Part shown: positions 1 to 8,062 of the stretch, piece after piece | Layout of the letters: every line of letters starts with the position of its first letter | Position numbering within the stretch: position 1 is the stretch's first letter | From: Rhodococcus sp. HNM0569 | GTDB lineage: Bacteria > Actinomycetota > Actinomycetes > Mycobacteriales > Mycobacteriaceae | Length of the DNA: 64,000 bases | Assembly: GCF_012726205.1 (NCBI RefSeq) | Contig: NZ_JAASAE010000015.1 | Location: 26,110 to 90,109, forward strand | Direction: 5' to 3' | Notes under the pieces: model-generated | Told to the model about the DNA's origin: nothing | Seen by the model: the letters and a program-made list of their open reading frames with translations, nothing else | Database searches by the model: none | Program-made: the position numbers and the translations under genes

Positions 1-230
1 CGCCGACCCCGGACGAACGCAGTGAGGTCACCCGCGCACGCTCGGTCGGCTACGCCGTGACCGACAGTGAGGTCATCCCCGCCGTCGGCGGGATCTCCGC
101 CGTCGTGCCACGTCGCGCGAACGAACCGCTCGTGAGCCTCGGCGTCTCGGTGTTCGAGGTGACCGACGAAAACGAACTCGGTGGCGCCGTCGTGGCTGCG
201 GCCACCCGTCTGGCCGCGCTGTTGCGCTGA
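1..230 (+). CDS. IclR-family transcriptional regulator, C-terminal part (5' end outside window)
   Basis: The reading frame is open from base 3 and stops with TGA at 228-230, giving about 75 residues. It runs RARSVGYAVTDSEVIPAVGG, then ISAVVPRR and a closing helix ending in LAALLR. This is the pattern of the last third of the IclR effector-binding domain, where a G-Y-A-x-x-x-x-E segment precedes the strand carrying the ligand pocket. The N-terminal winged helix lies upstream of the window, so the target cannot be named. The stop is one base from the convergent stop of the isochorismate synthase gene. The family call is good; the effector is unknown. Confidence 0.75.
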   Translation, partial: PTPDERSEVTRARSVGYAVTDSEVIPAVGGISAVVPRRANEPLVSLGVSVFEVTDENELGGAVVAAATRLAALLR

Positions 231-231
231 C

Positions 232-1338
232 TCAGCGGCCGGCGACGGCCCGGACGCCGAGCGCACCGAAGATGGTGCCGAACTTGGCGTCGGTCTCGCC
301 GACCTCGGCCGCGGGGTCCGATCCCGCGACGATTCCGCCGCCCGCGTACGCGACGGCCCGGGTGCGGTCGGCCGACACGACCGCGCACCGGATCGCCACC
401 ATCCACTCACCGTCGCCGTTCGCGTCGCACCAGCCGACCGTGCCCGCATAGAAGCCGCGGTCGGGCTCCTCGGCACGCAGGACCTCGAGGGCGCGCGCGT
501 GCGGCGTCCCGCACACGGCAGGCGTGGGATGCAGCGCGATCGCGAGATCGAGTGCGGTGGTAGCGGTGTCGGCGAGCACACCGGTCACGGGCGTACCCAG
601 ATGCCACATCTCGGGAGTCGAGGTCAGTTCCGGACAGTCGGGGATCTCGAGCGAATCGCACAGGGGCGCCAGGCGTTCCCGCAAGGCCTCCACCACGAAC
701 GCGTGCTCGCGCCGGTCCTTGTCGGACGCGAGCAGTGCATCCGCGGTCGCGCGGTCCTCGTCGGGATCTGCCGAACGCGGCGCCGATCCTGCGAGCGGAT
801 GACACGACACAACGGGCCCGTCCCTGCGCACCAGCACCTCGGGGCTCGACCCGACCAGCACAGCGCGCGCGGCACCCGGCTCGCCGAGCTCGACGAGATA
901 GCCGTTGCGGCCGCGGTCGGCCGCGACGAGCCGGTCGAGCACCGCCACCGGATCGAGCGGTGCGTCGGCGCGGATGTCGGCGCGCCGGGCGAGTACCAGC
1001 TTCTCGAGTTCTCCCTCGGCGATGCGCCCCAGCGCACGCTCCACGCGCGCGGCGTGCTCGGCGGCGGGCACCTCCTCGGCGTCCGCCGCGGGAACCGCAC
1101 GGCTCGCCGTGGCCTGCCTCGGCGACGCGGTGCGTGAACGACGCTCGGGCTCGAACAGCTCGCACGGGCCGGCCGGATCGAACGGCAGCGCTCCCACGAG
1201 GCCGACGACGTCGCCGCGCCGGATCGCCGCCGCGGCGTCGGATGCGCTGGTGAACCGGGTGCGGACACCGCGCGCCTCGATGCACCCGTGCGGCCGCGAC
1301 AGGACGAAGCAGGGCGCGTCGCTCGCGCTGTCGGTCAT
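232..1338 (-). CDS. entC: Isochorismate synthase (EntC/DhbC/MenF family)
   Basis: Converts chorismate to isochorismate, the first committed step towards 2,3-dihydroxybenzoate or salicylate siderophores. The 368-residue product has the C-terminal chorismate-binding domain: GELEKLVLARR, the block GSSPEVLVRR followed by CHPLAGSAPRS, then HPTPAVCGTP, and RGFYAGTVGW with GDGEWMVAIR, which form the Mg/chorismate site. The start was placed at ATG 1338 because a GGAGAGGTG ribosome site lies just upstream; the open frame runs further back to 1848 but crosses the iron box. The gene faces a free-standing aryl carrier protein across that box, which favours a siderophore role over menaquinone. MenF cannot be excluded by sequence alone, but the iron box argues against it. 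Confidence 0.88.
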   Translation of the reverse strand: MTDSASDAPCFVLSRPHGCIEARGVRTRFTSASDAAAAIRRGDVVGLVGALPFDPAGPCELFEPERRSRTASPRQATASRAVPAADAEEVPAAEHAARVERALGRIAEGELEKLVLARRADIRADAPLDPVAVLDRLVAADRGRNGYLVELGEPGAARAVLVGSSPEVLVRRDGPVVSCHPLAGSAPRSADPDEDRATADALLASDKDRREHAFVVEALRERLAPLCDSLEIPDCPELTSTPEMWHLGTPVTGVLADTATTALDLAIALHPTPAVCGTPHARALEVLRAEEPDRGFYAGTVGWCDANGDGEWMVAIRCAVVSADRTRAVAYAGGGIVAGSDPAAEVGETDAKFGTIFGALGVRAVAGR

Positions 1339-1371
1339 CGGGCACCTCTCCGTCACGAACACACCGAACTC

Positions 1372-1390
1372 TATGGTTAGGCTAACCTGA
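1372..1390. promoter_or_regulatory. IdeR/DtxR-type iron box
   Basis: The 19 bases TATGGTTAGGCTAACCTGA match the mycobacterial IdeR consensus TTAGGTTAGGCTAACCTAA at 16 of 19 positions, and the central GGTTAGGCTAACC is intact. It lies 34 bases upstream of the isochorismate synthase start and 92 bases upstream of the aryl carrier protein start, so one site could repress both genes when iron is sufficient. Confidence 0.85.
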
Positions 1391-1482
1391 CGCTCCGTTG
1401 GATCCGCATCCGACATCGTTACACGTCCGCACCCGAGCGACGCGCCGCGTTCACGCGCGCCATACCGACGGAAAGGAACACC

Positions 1483-1719
1483 ATGCCCGACCAGGCAGTG
1501 CCCGACCTCGAACAGATCCACTCCGACGTCGCGGAGGTACTCGGCCTTCCGGTCGCCGAACTGGATGCCGACGCCAACCTCCTCGACGAGGGGCTCGATT
1601 CGGTGCGCGTCATGTCGCTCATCGAACGCTGGCGTGCGGCGGGAGCCGACGTCGACCTCGTCGATCTGGTCGCGGAGCCGACCGTCACCCGCTGGTCGGA
1701 GGTCGTCGCAGGCCGGTGA
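1483..1719 (+). CDS. Free-standing aryl carrier protein (siderophore ArCP)
   Basis: A 78-residue carrier protein with the phosphopantetheine site in DEGLDSVRVMSLIERWR; the Ser of LDSVR is the attachment residue. The GLDSVR-x-M-x-L-x-x-RWR pattern is that of the aryl carrier domain at the end of EntB/DhbB rather than of fatty-acid ACP, which reads DSL. Unlike EntB there is no isochorismatase domain: the protein is the carrier alone. It would hold an aryl acid such as 2,3-dihydroxybenzoate, loaded by a stand-alone adenylating enzyme not present in this window. The start is ATG 1483 behind GAAAGGA. It is divergent from isochorismate synthase, with the iron box between them. Confidence 0.85.
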   Translation: MPDQAVPDLEQIHSDVAEVLGLPVAELDADANLLDEGLDSVRVMSLIERWRAAGADVDLVDLVAEPTVTRWSEVVAGR

Positions 1720-1728
1720 TTTCCGGTA

Positions 1729-1757
1729 TTGACATATAGACGGATCTGTCTCACTGT
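1729..1757 (+). promoter_or_regulatory. Probable P450 promoter with overlapping TetR-type operator
   Basis: TTGACA at 1729-1734 is a consensus -35. A -10-like CACTGT lies at 1752-1757, about seven bases before ATG 1764. No Shine-Dalgarno precedes that ATG, so the transcript is probably leaderless. Between the two hexamers, AGACGGATCTGTCT (1738-1751) is a 14-bp imperfect palindrome with 12 of 14 positions symmetric, placed where a bound repressor would block polymerase. The TetR gene at 3012 is the obvious candidate regulator; that link is inferred. Confidence 0.5.
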
Positions 1758-1763
1758 CGACAC

Positions 1764-2990
1764 ATGAGCATCGATGTGTCCGACAGTGTTCGCTATGTGC
1801 CTCCGGCCGGTGCCACGTGGCGCGCGCCGTGGTCGATGTATGCCGCATTGCGCGACCACGACCCGGTGCACCACGTCGTGCCGGCCGACCGGCCCGACGA
1901 CGACTACTGGGTGCTGTCTCGTCACGCGGACGTCATCGCCGCCGCACGCGACGCGGACACGTTCTCGTCGGCCGACGGCCTCACCACCACCTACGGCGAG
2001 CTCGACGCCATCGGGATGCGCGAGAACCCGCCCCTCGTGATGCTCGACCCGCCCGCACACGGGGCGTTCCGCACTCTCGTGTCACGCGGCTTCACGCCGC
2101 GTCAGGTCGCGGCGGTCGAACCGGACGTCCGCGCGTTCGTCACCGAACGGCTCGACCGCATCGCCGACGCCGGTGGCGGCGACATCGTCAAGGAACTGTT
2201 CAAACCGCTCCCCAGCATGGTCGTCGCGCACTACCTGGGTGTTCCTGCGCAGGACCGCGCGCGGTTCGACGCGTGGACCGACGCGATCGTCGCCGCCAAC
2301 GCGAGCGGCGGCCCGACCGGGGCTGCGGGTGCCGCGGAGGCGGTCACCGAGTTGCTCGGCTACTTCTCCGAACTGGTCGAGCGCCGACGCGTCGAGCCCG
2401 GCGACGACACCGTGTCACACCTCGTCGCGGCAGGCATGGGGATCGACGGAGACACTGCCGGTCTGGTGTCGATACTCGGTTTCGCGTTCACGATGGTGAC
2501 CGGTGGCAACGACACGTCGACCGGGATGCTCGGTGGCGCCGTGCAACTGCTCTTCCAGAACCCGGAGCAACGCCGCGAGCTCGTCGACGACCCCACACTC
2601 CTCCCCGGCGCCGTCGAAGAGATGCTGCGCCTCACCTCCCCCGTTCAGGGACTCGCCCGCACCACCACCCGCGACGTCGAGTTCGACGACGGCACCATTC
2701 CTGCGGGCCGAAAGGTGCTGCTGCTCTACGGTTCCGCTAACCGCGATCCCCGCATGTACGGTGCCGATGCCGAGTCGCTCGACGTGCGCCGCTCCCCCAA
2801 GCAGATCCTCACCTTCAGCCACGGCGCCCACCACTGCCTCGGCGCTGCCGCCGCGCGCATGCAGGCACGCGTCGCGCTCGAGGAGTTGCTGCGACGATTC
2901 CCCGAGTTCTCCGTCGACGTCGACGCCGTCACCTACGCCGACGGCAGCTACGTGCGGCGCCCCACGAGCGTGCCGTTCACGGTGCGGTGA
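1764..2990 (+). CDS. Cytochrome P450
   Basis: A soluble bacterial-type P450 of 408 residues. The visible landmarks are the I-helix oxygen-activation motif GGNDTST (about 247-253), the K-helix ExxR in EEMLR (286-290), and the heme loop FSHGAHHCLG with the thiolate ligand Cys358. Length and architecture are those of class I P450s that take electrons from a ferredoxin and its reductase; neither is encoded nearby. The substrate cannot be named from sequence. The TetR gene starts 21 bases after the stop, so the two are probably co-transcribed. The N-terminal stretch resembles actinobacterial CYPs acting on terpenoid, steroid or alkyl substrates, but only loosely. Confidence 0.92.
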   Translation: MSIDVSDSVRYVPPAGATWRAPWSMYAALRDHDPVHHVVPADRPDDDYWVLSRHADVIAAARDADTFSSADGLTTTYGELDAIGMRENPPLVMLDPPAHGAFRTLVSRGFTPRQVAAVEPDVRAFVTERLDRIADAGGGDIVKELFKPLPSMVVAHYLGVPAQDRARFDAWTDAIVAANASGGPTGAAGAAEAVTELLGYFSELVERRRVEPGDDTVSHLVAAGMGIDGDTAGLVSILGFAFTMVTGGNDTSTGMLGGAVQLLFQNPEQRRELVDDPTLLPGAVEEMLRLTSPVQGLARTTTRDVEFDDGTIPAGRKVLLLYGSANRDPRMYGADAESLDVRRSPKQILTFSHGAHHCLGAAAARMQARVALEELLRRFPEFSVDVDAVTYADGSYVRRPTSVPFTVR

Positions 2991-3011
2991 CCGCGATGAG
3001 ACGATGACCCG

Positions 3012-3563
3012 GTGAGCTGGCTCGAATCCGAACGGGCGTCCGCGGCCGCCACGCGCATCGTGGATGCCGCCGCCGAACTGTATGCCGAGCGGGGCGTCGC
3101 CGCCGTGGGGATGGCCGACGTCGCGCGCGCCGCGGGTTGTTCGCGCGCGACGCTGTACCGCTACTTCGACAGTCGCGAAGCCCTCCGCGAGGCCTACGTG
3201 CACCGCGAAGCGCAGCGGATCGCGGTGCACGTCGCCGAGGAAGTCGCGACCGTCACCGACCCGCAACGACGCGTCGTCGACGCCGCCCTCGCCGCAGTGC
3301 GTATCGTGCGCGAGTCCCCCACGGCGGCCGCATGGTTCGAGCCGGCGAATGCGGGCATCGCCGTTCGCGCGGCCCAGCACTCGACGGTCGTCACGGCACT
3401 GGCCGAGGCGTTCTTCGGCGGCAGCGAACACACCGACTCGGCCCGCTGGCTCGTGCGGATCATCGTCTCGCTGCTCACGATGCCGGGCGCCGATCCGCAC
3501 GACGAACGGGACATGCTCGAACGGTTCGTGGTGCCGGTGCTGGGGTTCGGCGTCACCACCTGA
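3012..3563 (+). CDS. TetR-family regulator
   Basis: A 183-residue repressor-type protein starting at GTG 3012. The N-terminal helix-turn-helix is clear: AAELYAERGVAAVGMADVAR, then AAGCSRATLYRYFDSREAL, with the Y-R-Y-F recognition-helix signature at about residues 38-41. The C-terminal ligand domain has no recognisable specificity. It lies 21 bases downstream of the P450 gene and is likely co-transcribed. The palindrome upstream of the P450 gene (1738-1751) is a plausible target, which would make this local feedback control of the P450 and itself. Confidence 0.85.
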   Translation: MSWLESERASAAATRIVDAAAELYAERGVAAVGMADVARAAGCSRATLYRYFDSREALREAYVHREAQRIAVHVAEEVATVTDPQRRVVDAALAAVRIVRESPTAAAWFEPANAGIAVRAAQHSTVVTALAEAFFGGSEHTDSARWLVRIIVSLLTMPGADPHDERDMLERFVVPVLGFGVTT

Positions 3564-3572
3564 GCCGCCGTG

Positions 3573-4220
3573 TCAGCCCCGCCTGGCCGCGACCTTGCGG
3601 TACACGAACCACACGACGAGCCCGACCAACACCACGAGCACGACGTACTGCAGCACGGACGAGTACTTCTCGACCTGATCCCAGTTGTCGCCGAGGAAGT
3701 ACCCGGCGAGGACGAACACGCTGTTCCAAATGGCGCTGCCGAGGGTCGTCCACAGCACGAACAGCGCGACCGGCATGCGCGCGACGCCCGCGGGGACGGA
3801 GATCGCACTGCGCACCAGCGGCACCATGCGGCCGAAGAACACCGCCTTCGCGCCGTGCCGCTTGAACCATTCCTCGCCCTTGCGGACGTCCTCGACGTCG
3901 ACGAGCGGCATCCGGTCGACGATGCGGCACAGCCGTTCGATGCCGAGGACGTGGCTGATCGCGTAGAGCACGAGCGCGCCGACGACCGAGCCGATCGTGC
4001 TCCACACGATCGCCTCGACCACCGTCATCGTGCCGCGTGCGGCGGCGAAGCCGGCGAGCGGCAGGATCACCTCGCTGGGGATCGGCGGGAACAGGTTCTC
4101 GATGCCGATCGCGATGGCTGCGCCGGGACCGCCGATGCGATCCATCAAGCCCACCGCCCAGTCGGCCACGACGTCGAAGACGCCGCCCGTGCTCTCGTCA
4201 GCTGCGCTCAGTGAATACAC
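3573..4220 (-). CDS. DedA-family membrane protein
   Basis: A 215-residue integral membrane protein. It has both DedA hallmarks: ENLFPPIPSEVILPLAG near the N-terminus (the E-x-x-FP-x-x-P-x-E block) and FFGRMVPLVRSAISVPAG in the middle (the F-x-R-x-x-P-x-x-R block). Hydrophobic segments flank these, and a C-terminal helix ends in basic residues. DedA proteins act as lipid scramblases or flippases for undecaprenyl phosphate and phosphatidylethanolamine and help maintain the membrane potential. Which substrate this paralogue handles cannot be read. The gene converges on the TetR gene with a 9-base gap. Confidence 0.9.
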   Translation of the reverse strand: MYSLSAADESTGGVFDVVADWAVGLMDRIGGPGAAIAIGIENLFPPIPSEVILPLAGFAAARGTMTVVEAIVWSTIGSVVGALVLYAISHVLGIERLCRIVDRMPLVDVEDVRKGEEWFKRHGAKAVFFGRMVPLVRSAISVPAGVARMPVALFVLWTTLGSAIWNSVFVLAGYFLGDNWDQVEKYSSVLQYVVLVVLVGLVVWFVYRKVAARRG

Positions 4221-4288
4221 CGCATCGAGGGTACCTACCCCTCTTCGTCAATCGGACTTTCGCACCATATCGGGCATCGTGCGGTCGG

Positions 4289-5050
4289 CTAACGAAACGC
4301 CTGTGCGTTACCGAGCCGCTGACCACCGTCGATCACCATGATCTCGCCCGTCATCCACGCCGACGCGTCCGACGCGAGGAACGCCACGGCGGACGCGACG
4401 TCCTCGGGTTCACCGATGCGGCCGAGCGCCGACGCGTCGGCGACGAGCTGCTCGTGTTCCTTCCACAGCGCCTCGGCCAGCCGGGTCCGCACGACACCGG
4501 GGGCGACCGCGTTGACGCGCACCGACGGCGACAGCTCGAGCGCGAGCTGCTTGGTCACGTGGATCAGCGCAGCCTTGGACGCGTTGTAGACGCCGAGACC
4601 CGCCTCGAAACCCATGCCACCGATCGAGGCCGTGTTGATCACCGAGCCGCCGTGCTCACCCATCCACGCCCGAACGGCGAGCGACGTCCACAGCACTGGC
4701 GCCCACAGGTTGACGTCGAAGGTCTTGGCGAAGCGCGCGTGGTCCTGGTCGACGACGGGCCCGTACGCGGGGTTGGTGCCTGCGTTGTTGACGAGGACGT
4801 CGATGCTGCCGAAGGTGTCGAGCGTGAAGTCGATGCACGCCTTCGCGGCGTCCTCGTCGACGGCGTGCGCGCCGTAGCCGACGGACCCGTGGCCTACTTC
4901 GACGGCCGCCTTCTCCGCGGATTCCTGCGAACGCGACGTGAGGACGACCTTGGCGCCTGCCTCGGCGAGCGAGCGGGCGGTCGCGAGACCGATGCCGCGC
5001 GACGCGCCGGTGACGATCGCGGTACGGCCGGTGAGATCGAGCGCGGTCAT
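4289..5050 (-). CDS. Short-chain dehydrogenase/reductase (FabG-like)
   Basis: A classical SDR of 253 residues. It has the Rossmann motif TGASRGIG (14-21), NNAG (88-91) and the catalytic set Ser142, Tyr155 and Lys159 in a Y-N-A-S-K context. The end reads GEIMVIDGGQ, typical of FabG-like enzymes. It starts 15 bases after the stop of the acyl-CoA dehydrogenase gene upstream on the same strand, so the two form a probable operon. The likely chemistry is NAD(P)-dependent oxidation of a 3-hydroxyacyl-CoA or a related alcohol formed after the dehydrogenase step. That substrate is inferred from position only. Confidence 0.88.
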   Translation of the reverse strand: MTALDLTGRTAIVTGASRGIGLATARSLAEAGAKVVLTSRSQESAEKAAVEVGHGSVGYGAHAVDEDAAKACIDFTLDTFGSIDVLVNNAGTNPAYGPVVDQDHARFAKTFDVNLWAPVLWTSLAVRAWMGEHGGSVINTASIGGMGFEAGLGVYNASKAALIHVTKQLALELSPSVRVNAVAPGVVRTRLAEALWKEHEQLVADASALGRIGEPEDVASAVAFLASDASAWMTGEIMVIDGGQRLGNAQAFR

Positions 5051-5065
5051 GTGGGCCTTCTTCCT

Positions 5066-6286
5066 TCAGTCGCGGTACTTGCGGAGTTCCTGGCGGGCGA
5101 TGGTGCGCTTGTGCACCTCGTCGGGGCCGTCGGCGAGACGCAGCGTGCGCAGGTGCGCGTACGCCATCGCGAGGGGGAAGTCGTCGGTGACGCCCGCGCC
5201 GCCGTGCACCTGGATCGCACGGTCGACGATCTTCAGCGCGACCTGTGGTGCGGCGACCTTGATCGCGGCGATCTCGGTGCGCGCCTCCTTGTTTCCGACC
5301 GTGTCCATCATGTGTGCGGCCTTGAGCGTGAGCAGGCGCACCATCTCGATGTCGATGCGCGACTCGGCGATCCAGTCCTGGATGTTCGCGCGGCTCGCGA
5401 CGGGCTGGCCGAAGGTGACCCGGCTCGACGCCCGGCGGCACATCGCCTCGAGTGCGCGCTCGGACATGCCGATCGCGCGCATGCAGTGATGGATGCGCCC
5501 GGGCCCGAGGCGGGCCTGGCTGATCGCGAATCCCTCACCGGGGCCGGACAACACGTCCTTCGCGGGCACACGAACGTTCTCGAACACGATCTCGGCGTGC
5601 CCCTCGCGGTCCTGGTAGCCGAACACCGGCAGGTTGCGCACGACGGTGACACCCGGTGCATCGATCGGGACCACGAGCATCGACTGCTGCCGGTGCACGG
5701 CGGCGTCGGGATCGGTCTTGCCCATCACGATGAGCACCTTGCAGTTCGGGTGCATCGCGTTGGACGCGAACCACTTCCGGCCGTTGACGACGTACTCGTC
5801 GCCGTCGAGCACCATCGACGTCTCGATGTTGGTGGCGTCGGAGCTCGCGACGGCCGGCTCGGTCATCGCGAACGCCGAACGGATGGTGCCGTCGAGCAAC
5901 GGCTTCAGATACTTCTCCTTGTGCTCGTCGGTGCCGAAGAGCGCGAGGATCTCCATGTTGCCGGTGTCGGGTGCGTTGCAGTTGAACACCTCCGGTGCGA
6001 TGCCGGAGCGGCCCATGATCTCGGCGAGCGGCGCGTACTCCAGGTTGCTCAGACCGGGCCCCCACTCGGAGTACGGGAGAAAGAGGTTCCACAGACCGGC
6101 AGCCTTGGCCTTCGCCTTGAGCTCGTCGAGGATCGGCGGCTGGAAGTGCGGCTCTCCCGCCTCCCGCATCTGCTCCTCGTAGACGGCCTCCGCCGGGTAG
6201 ACGTGCTCGTCCATGAACGCCAGCAGGTCGGCGCGGTACTTCGCGGCACGTTCCGACACATCGAACAGGGACACGGGATCTGACAT
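5066..6286 (-). CDS. Acyl-CoA dehydrogenase (ACAD10/11-like FadE)
   Basis: A flavoprotein of 406 residues. The frame is open far upstream, but ATG 6286 was chosen because GTAGGAG precedes it and the translation there aligns with family N-termini ([18 protein letters not shown]). [15 protein letters not shown] is the FAD/substrate loop, and the end reads [20 protein letters not shown]. In medium-chain enzymes the catalytic Glu sits in Y-E-G-T; here the corresponding residue is Asp in A-D-G-P, as in the subgroup related to mammalian ACAD10/11. The protein introduces the alpha,beta double bond into an acyl-CoA; chain specificity is unknown. It is the first gene of a pair with the SDR downstream. 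Confidence 0.88.
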   Translation of the reverse strand: MSDPVSLFDVSERAAKYRADLLAFMDEHVYPAEAVYEEQMREAGEPHFQPPILDELKAKAKAAGLWNLFLPYSEWGPGLSNLEYAPLAEIMGRSGIAPEVFNCNAPDTGNMEILALFGTDEHKEKYLKPLLDGTIRSAFAMTEPAVASSDATNIETSMVLDGDEYVVNGRKWFASNAMHPNCKVLIVMGKTDPDAAVHRQQSMLVVPIDAPGVTVVRNLPVFGYQDREGHAEIVFENVRVPAKDVLSGPGEGFAISQARLGPGRIHHCMRAIGMSERALEAMCRRASSRVTFGQPVASRANIQDWIAESRIDIEMVRLLTLKAAHMMDTVGNKEARTEIAAIKVAAPQVALKIVDRAIQVHGGAGVTDDFPLAMAYAHLRTLRLADGPDEVHKRTIARQELRKYRD

Positions 6287-6328
6287 CGACACTCCTACGA
6301 CTCGGTGCGGCCGGACTCGGCACCTCAC

Positions 6329-6358
6329 ACTGTAAGTTGACGTCGGATTCAAGTTCAA
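6329..6358 (-). promoter_or_regulatory. Probable promoter of the acyl-CoA dehydrogenase/SDR pair
   Basis: On the minus strand TTGAAC (6358-6353) and TACAGT (6334-6329) are separated by 18 bases and point at the ATG at 6286, leaving a leader of roughly 35 bases that contains the AGGAG site. The rest of the 313-base divergent gap holds the CGATGTGAC repeats and a small hairpin, listed separately. Confidence 0.5.
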
Positions 6359-6424
6359 GTCTGTACCGGCATTCCTCTGTCCACCGGTGCGCAATCTTGC
6401 CTCGATCCCCAACTCCAGTGGGCA

Positions 6425-6513
6425 CGATGTGACGGTGTGTGCGTTGGATGCACACGATGTGACATTGCGACCGCGGGGGCAGGAGGCAGGCCGCACTCTC
6501 GGTCCGATGTGAC
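6425..6513 (+). repeat. Three direct copies of CGATGTGAC upstream of a membrane-protein gene
   Basis: CGATGTGAC occurs exactly at 6425-6433, 6455-6463 and 6505-6513, all in the same orientation, in the gap before the gene at 6600. Spacings are 30 and 50 bases, close to three and five helical turns. The first two copies are preceded by A and the third by C. TGTGA is also the half-site of CRP/GlxR-type regulators, but no downstream TCACA arm completes any copy. This looks like an array of regulator sites; the protein is unknown. Confidence 0.5.
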
Positions 6514-6563
6514 GTACGCACGTGCGGGGGTCCGATCGGACGTGCCGCACAGGTATCGCCACA

Positions 6564-6579
6564 AGGGCCCTTCGGCCCT
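6564..6579. other. Small GC hairpin just before the DUF3533-type gene
   Basis: AGGGCC and GGCCCT form a perfect six-pair stem around a CTTC loop, ending 20 bases before ATG 6600. No T-tract follows, so it is not an obvious terminator. It could affect translation initiation or mark the end of an upstream transcript. Confidence 0.35.
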
Positions 6580-6599
6580 CTAGTGTGAGGCGCGTGAAA

Positions 6600-8000
6600 A
6601 TGCCGGGGGCACAAAGGAACGAATCGGACACGAGCGCACGCCGAACGATGGGTACGGGCCGCGAGGTCCTGCTCACCGCGCGGTTCTGGCTCGCGCCGAT
6701 CCTGCTGGTCGTACTCGTCATGTCGTCGCTGGCTGCCCTGTACATGGGTGGCCTGCTGGACCCGACGCGCAATCTCAACGAATTCCCCGTCGCGGTCGTC
6801 AACCAGGACGAGGGCGACGTGCAGGTGGGCTCCGACCCGCCGCAGCATGTCGTGATCGGCGACCAGATCGTCGACGGTCTCGAAGCGGGCGTCGACCCGG
6901 AGAAGATCGCGTTCGAGCCGATGGGCATCGCGCAGGCCCAGCAGGGCCTCGACGACGCGAGCCTGTACGGATCGATCGTGATCCCGAGCGACTTCACGAA
7001 ACGCCTCATGATTCTCGCGCAGGCGAGCGTGGTCCCGGGCGACGACATCGAACGCCCCGTCATCACCGTGTACACCAATCCGCGAGCCGGCACACTCGGC
7101 GCGAACATCGCACGCCAGATCGGCCAGCAGGCGATGGATACCGTCAACCAGCGCATCGGCGAGCAGGTGAGCACACAGGTCACCGACCAGCTCGCGGCCA
7201 CCGCTCCCGACCTGCAACTGTCGGGTGCGAGCAAGATCGTGCTGTCCGAACCGGTCGACGTGCGATTCGTCGAACACGCACCCTTGCCCGACGGCACCGG
7301 CTACGGCCTCGCCGCGTTCTACTACGCGCTGCTGCTCGTCCTGGCGGGCTTCACGGGCGCGACGATCATCAACACGCTCGTCGACGGCCTGCTCGGCTTC
7401 ACCCCGACCGAGATCGGGCCGCTGTACCTGCACAACGAGTCGGTTCCGGTGTCCCGGTTGCAGACGACGGTCGTCAAATGGGTCATCGTCGTGCTGATGT
7501 CGATGGTGGTGTCGGGCATCTACGTGTGGGTGGGACACATCTTCGGATTACCGATACCGCAGAACTTCTCGCTGTGGCTGTACGGCATGCTCACGATCAG
7601 CGCGGTCGGCATCACCTCGATTTCCACGATGGCGGTGTTCGGCAACATCGGGCTGCTCGTCAACCTGTTCGTGTTCATCATCATCGGACTCCCGTCGTCG
7701 GGCGGCACCATCCCGCTCGACGCGGCGCCCAAGCTGTACTCGGTGCTCGCCGACTTCGCGCCGATGCACCAGGTGTATCTCGGCGTCCGCGGGCTGTTGT
7801 TCTTCAACGGTGCTCCCGGCAACGGGCTGCTGCACGGCACGTGGATGACAATCCTCGGCGTCGCGGTCGGCCTCGTGTTCGGTGCCGCGGTCACCGCCTA
7901 CTACGACTGGCGCGGGCTGCACCGCACACACAAGTCGGTGCAGCCCGGCGAGCCGCTGCCGGCCGAGGCCGCTACGCGTACGGATCAACCGGACGCATAG
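6600..8000 (+). CDS. DUF3533/YhgE-Pip-type membrane protein (ABC-2-like)
   Basis: About 466 residues. One membrane segment follows the N-terminus ([20 protein letters not shown]). A long extracytoplasmic domain comes next, opening with the diagnostic [11 protein letters not shown] and holding VYTNPRAG. The C-terminal half has about five helices. This layout is that of the YhgE/Pip and DUF3533 (SNG1-like) proteins related to ABC-2 permeases. Their roles are poorly defined, with export or phage-receptor functions reported for relatives. No ATPase is adjacent. The start is uncertain: GTG 6594, ATG 6600 and ATG 6648 are in frame; ATG 6600 suits the weak GTGAGG upstream. Three CGATGTGAC repeats precede it. 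Confidence 0.75.
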   Translation: MPGAQRNESDTSARRTMGTGREVLLTARFWLAPILLVVLVMSSLAALYMGGLLDPTRNLNEFPVAVVNQDEGDVQVGSDPPQHVVIGDQIVDGLEAGVDPEKIAFEPMGIAQAQQGLDDASLYGSIVIPSDFTKRLMILAQASVVPGDDIERPVITVYTNPRAGTLGANIARQIGQQAMDTVNQRIGEQVSTQVTDQLAATAPDLQLSGASKIVLSEPVDVRFVEHAPLPDGTGYGLAAFYYALLLVLAGFTGATIINTLVDGLLGFTPTEIGPLYLHNESVPVSRLQTTVVKWVIVVLMSMVVSGIYVWVGHIFGLPIPQNFSLWLYGMLTISAVGITSISTMAVFGNIGLLVNLFVFIIIGLPSSGGTIPLDAAPKLYSVLADFAPMHQVYLGVRGLLFFNGAPGNGLLHGTWMTILGVAVGLVFGAAVTAYYDWRGLHRTHKSVQPGEPLPAEAATRTDQPDA

Positions 8001-8061
8001 CGGCTCCGCCGCCCGAAGGATCAGCGGCTCCGCCGCCCGAAGGGTCAGCGGCTCCGACGGC
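7999..8061 (+). repeat. 24-bp tandem repeat between two convergent genes
   Basis: Two full copies of AGCGGCTCCGCCGCCCGAAG plus a four-base tail lie at 7999-8022 and 8023-8046; they differ at one base (GATC against GGTC). A third copy, starting at 8047, breaks off after 15 bases with one change. The first copy begins inside the stop codon of the gene ending at 8000, and the array ends next to the metE stop at 8063. The period of 24 equals eight codons. Confidence 0.85.
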
Positions 8062-8062
8062 G

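Noticed and set aside
1339..1848. Upstream extension of the isochorismate synthase frame.
   Set aside because: It would cross the iron box and the whole carrier-protein gene. ATG 1338 has a strong ribosome site and a family-like N-terminus.
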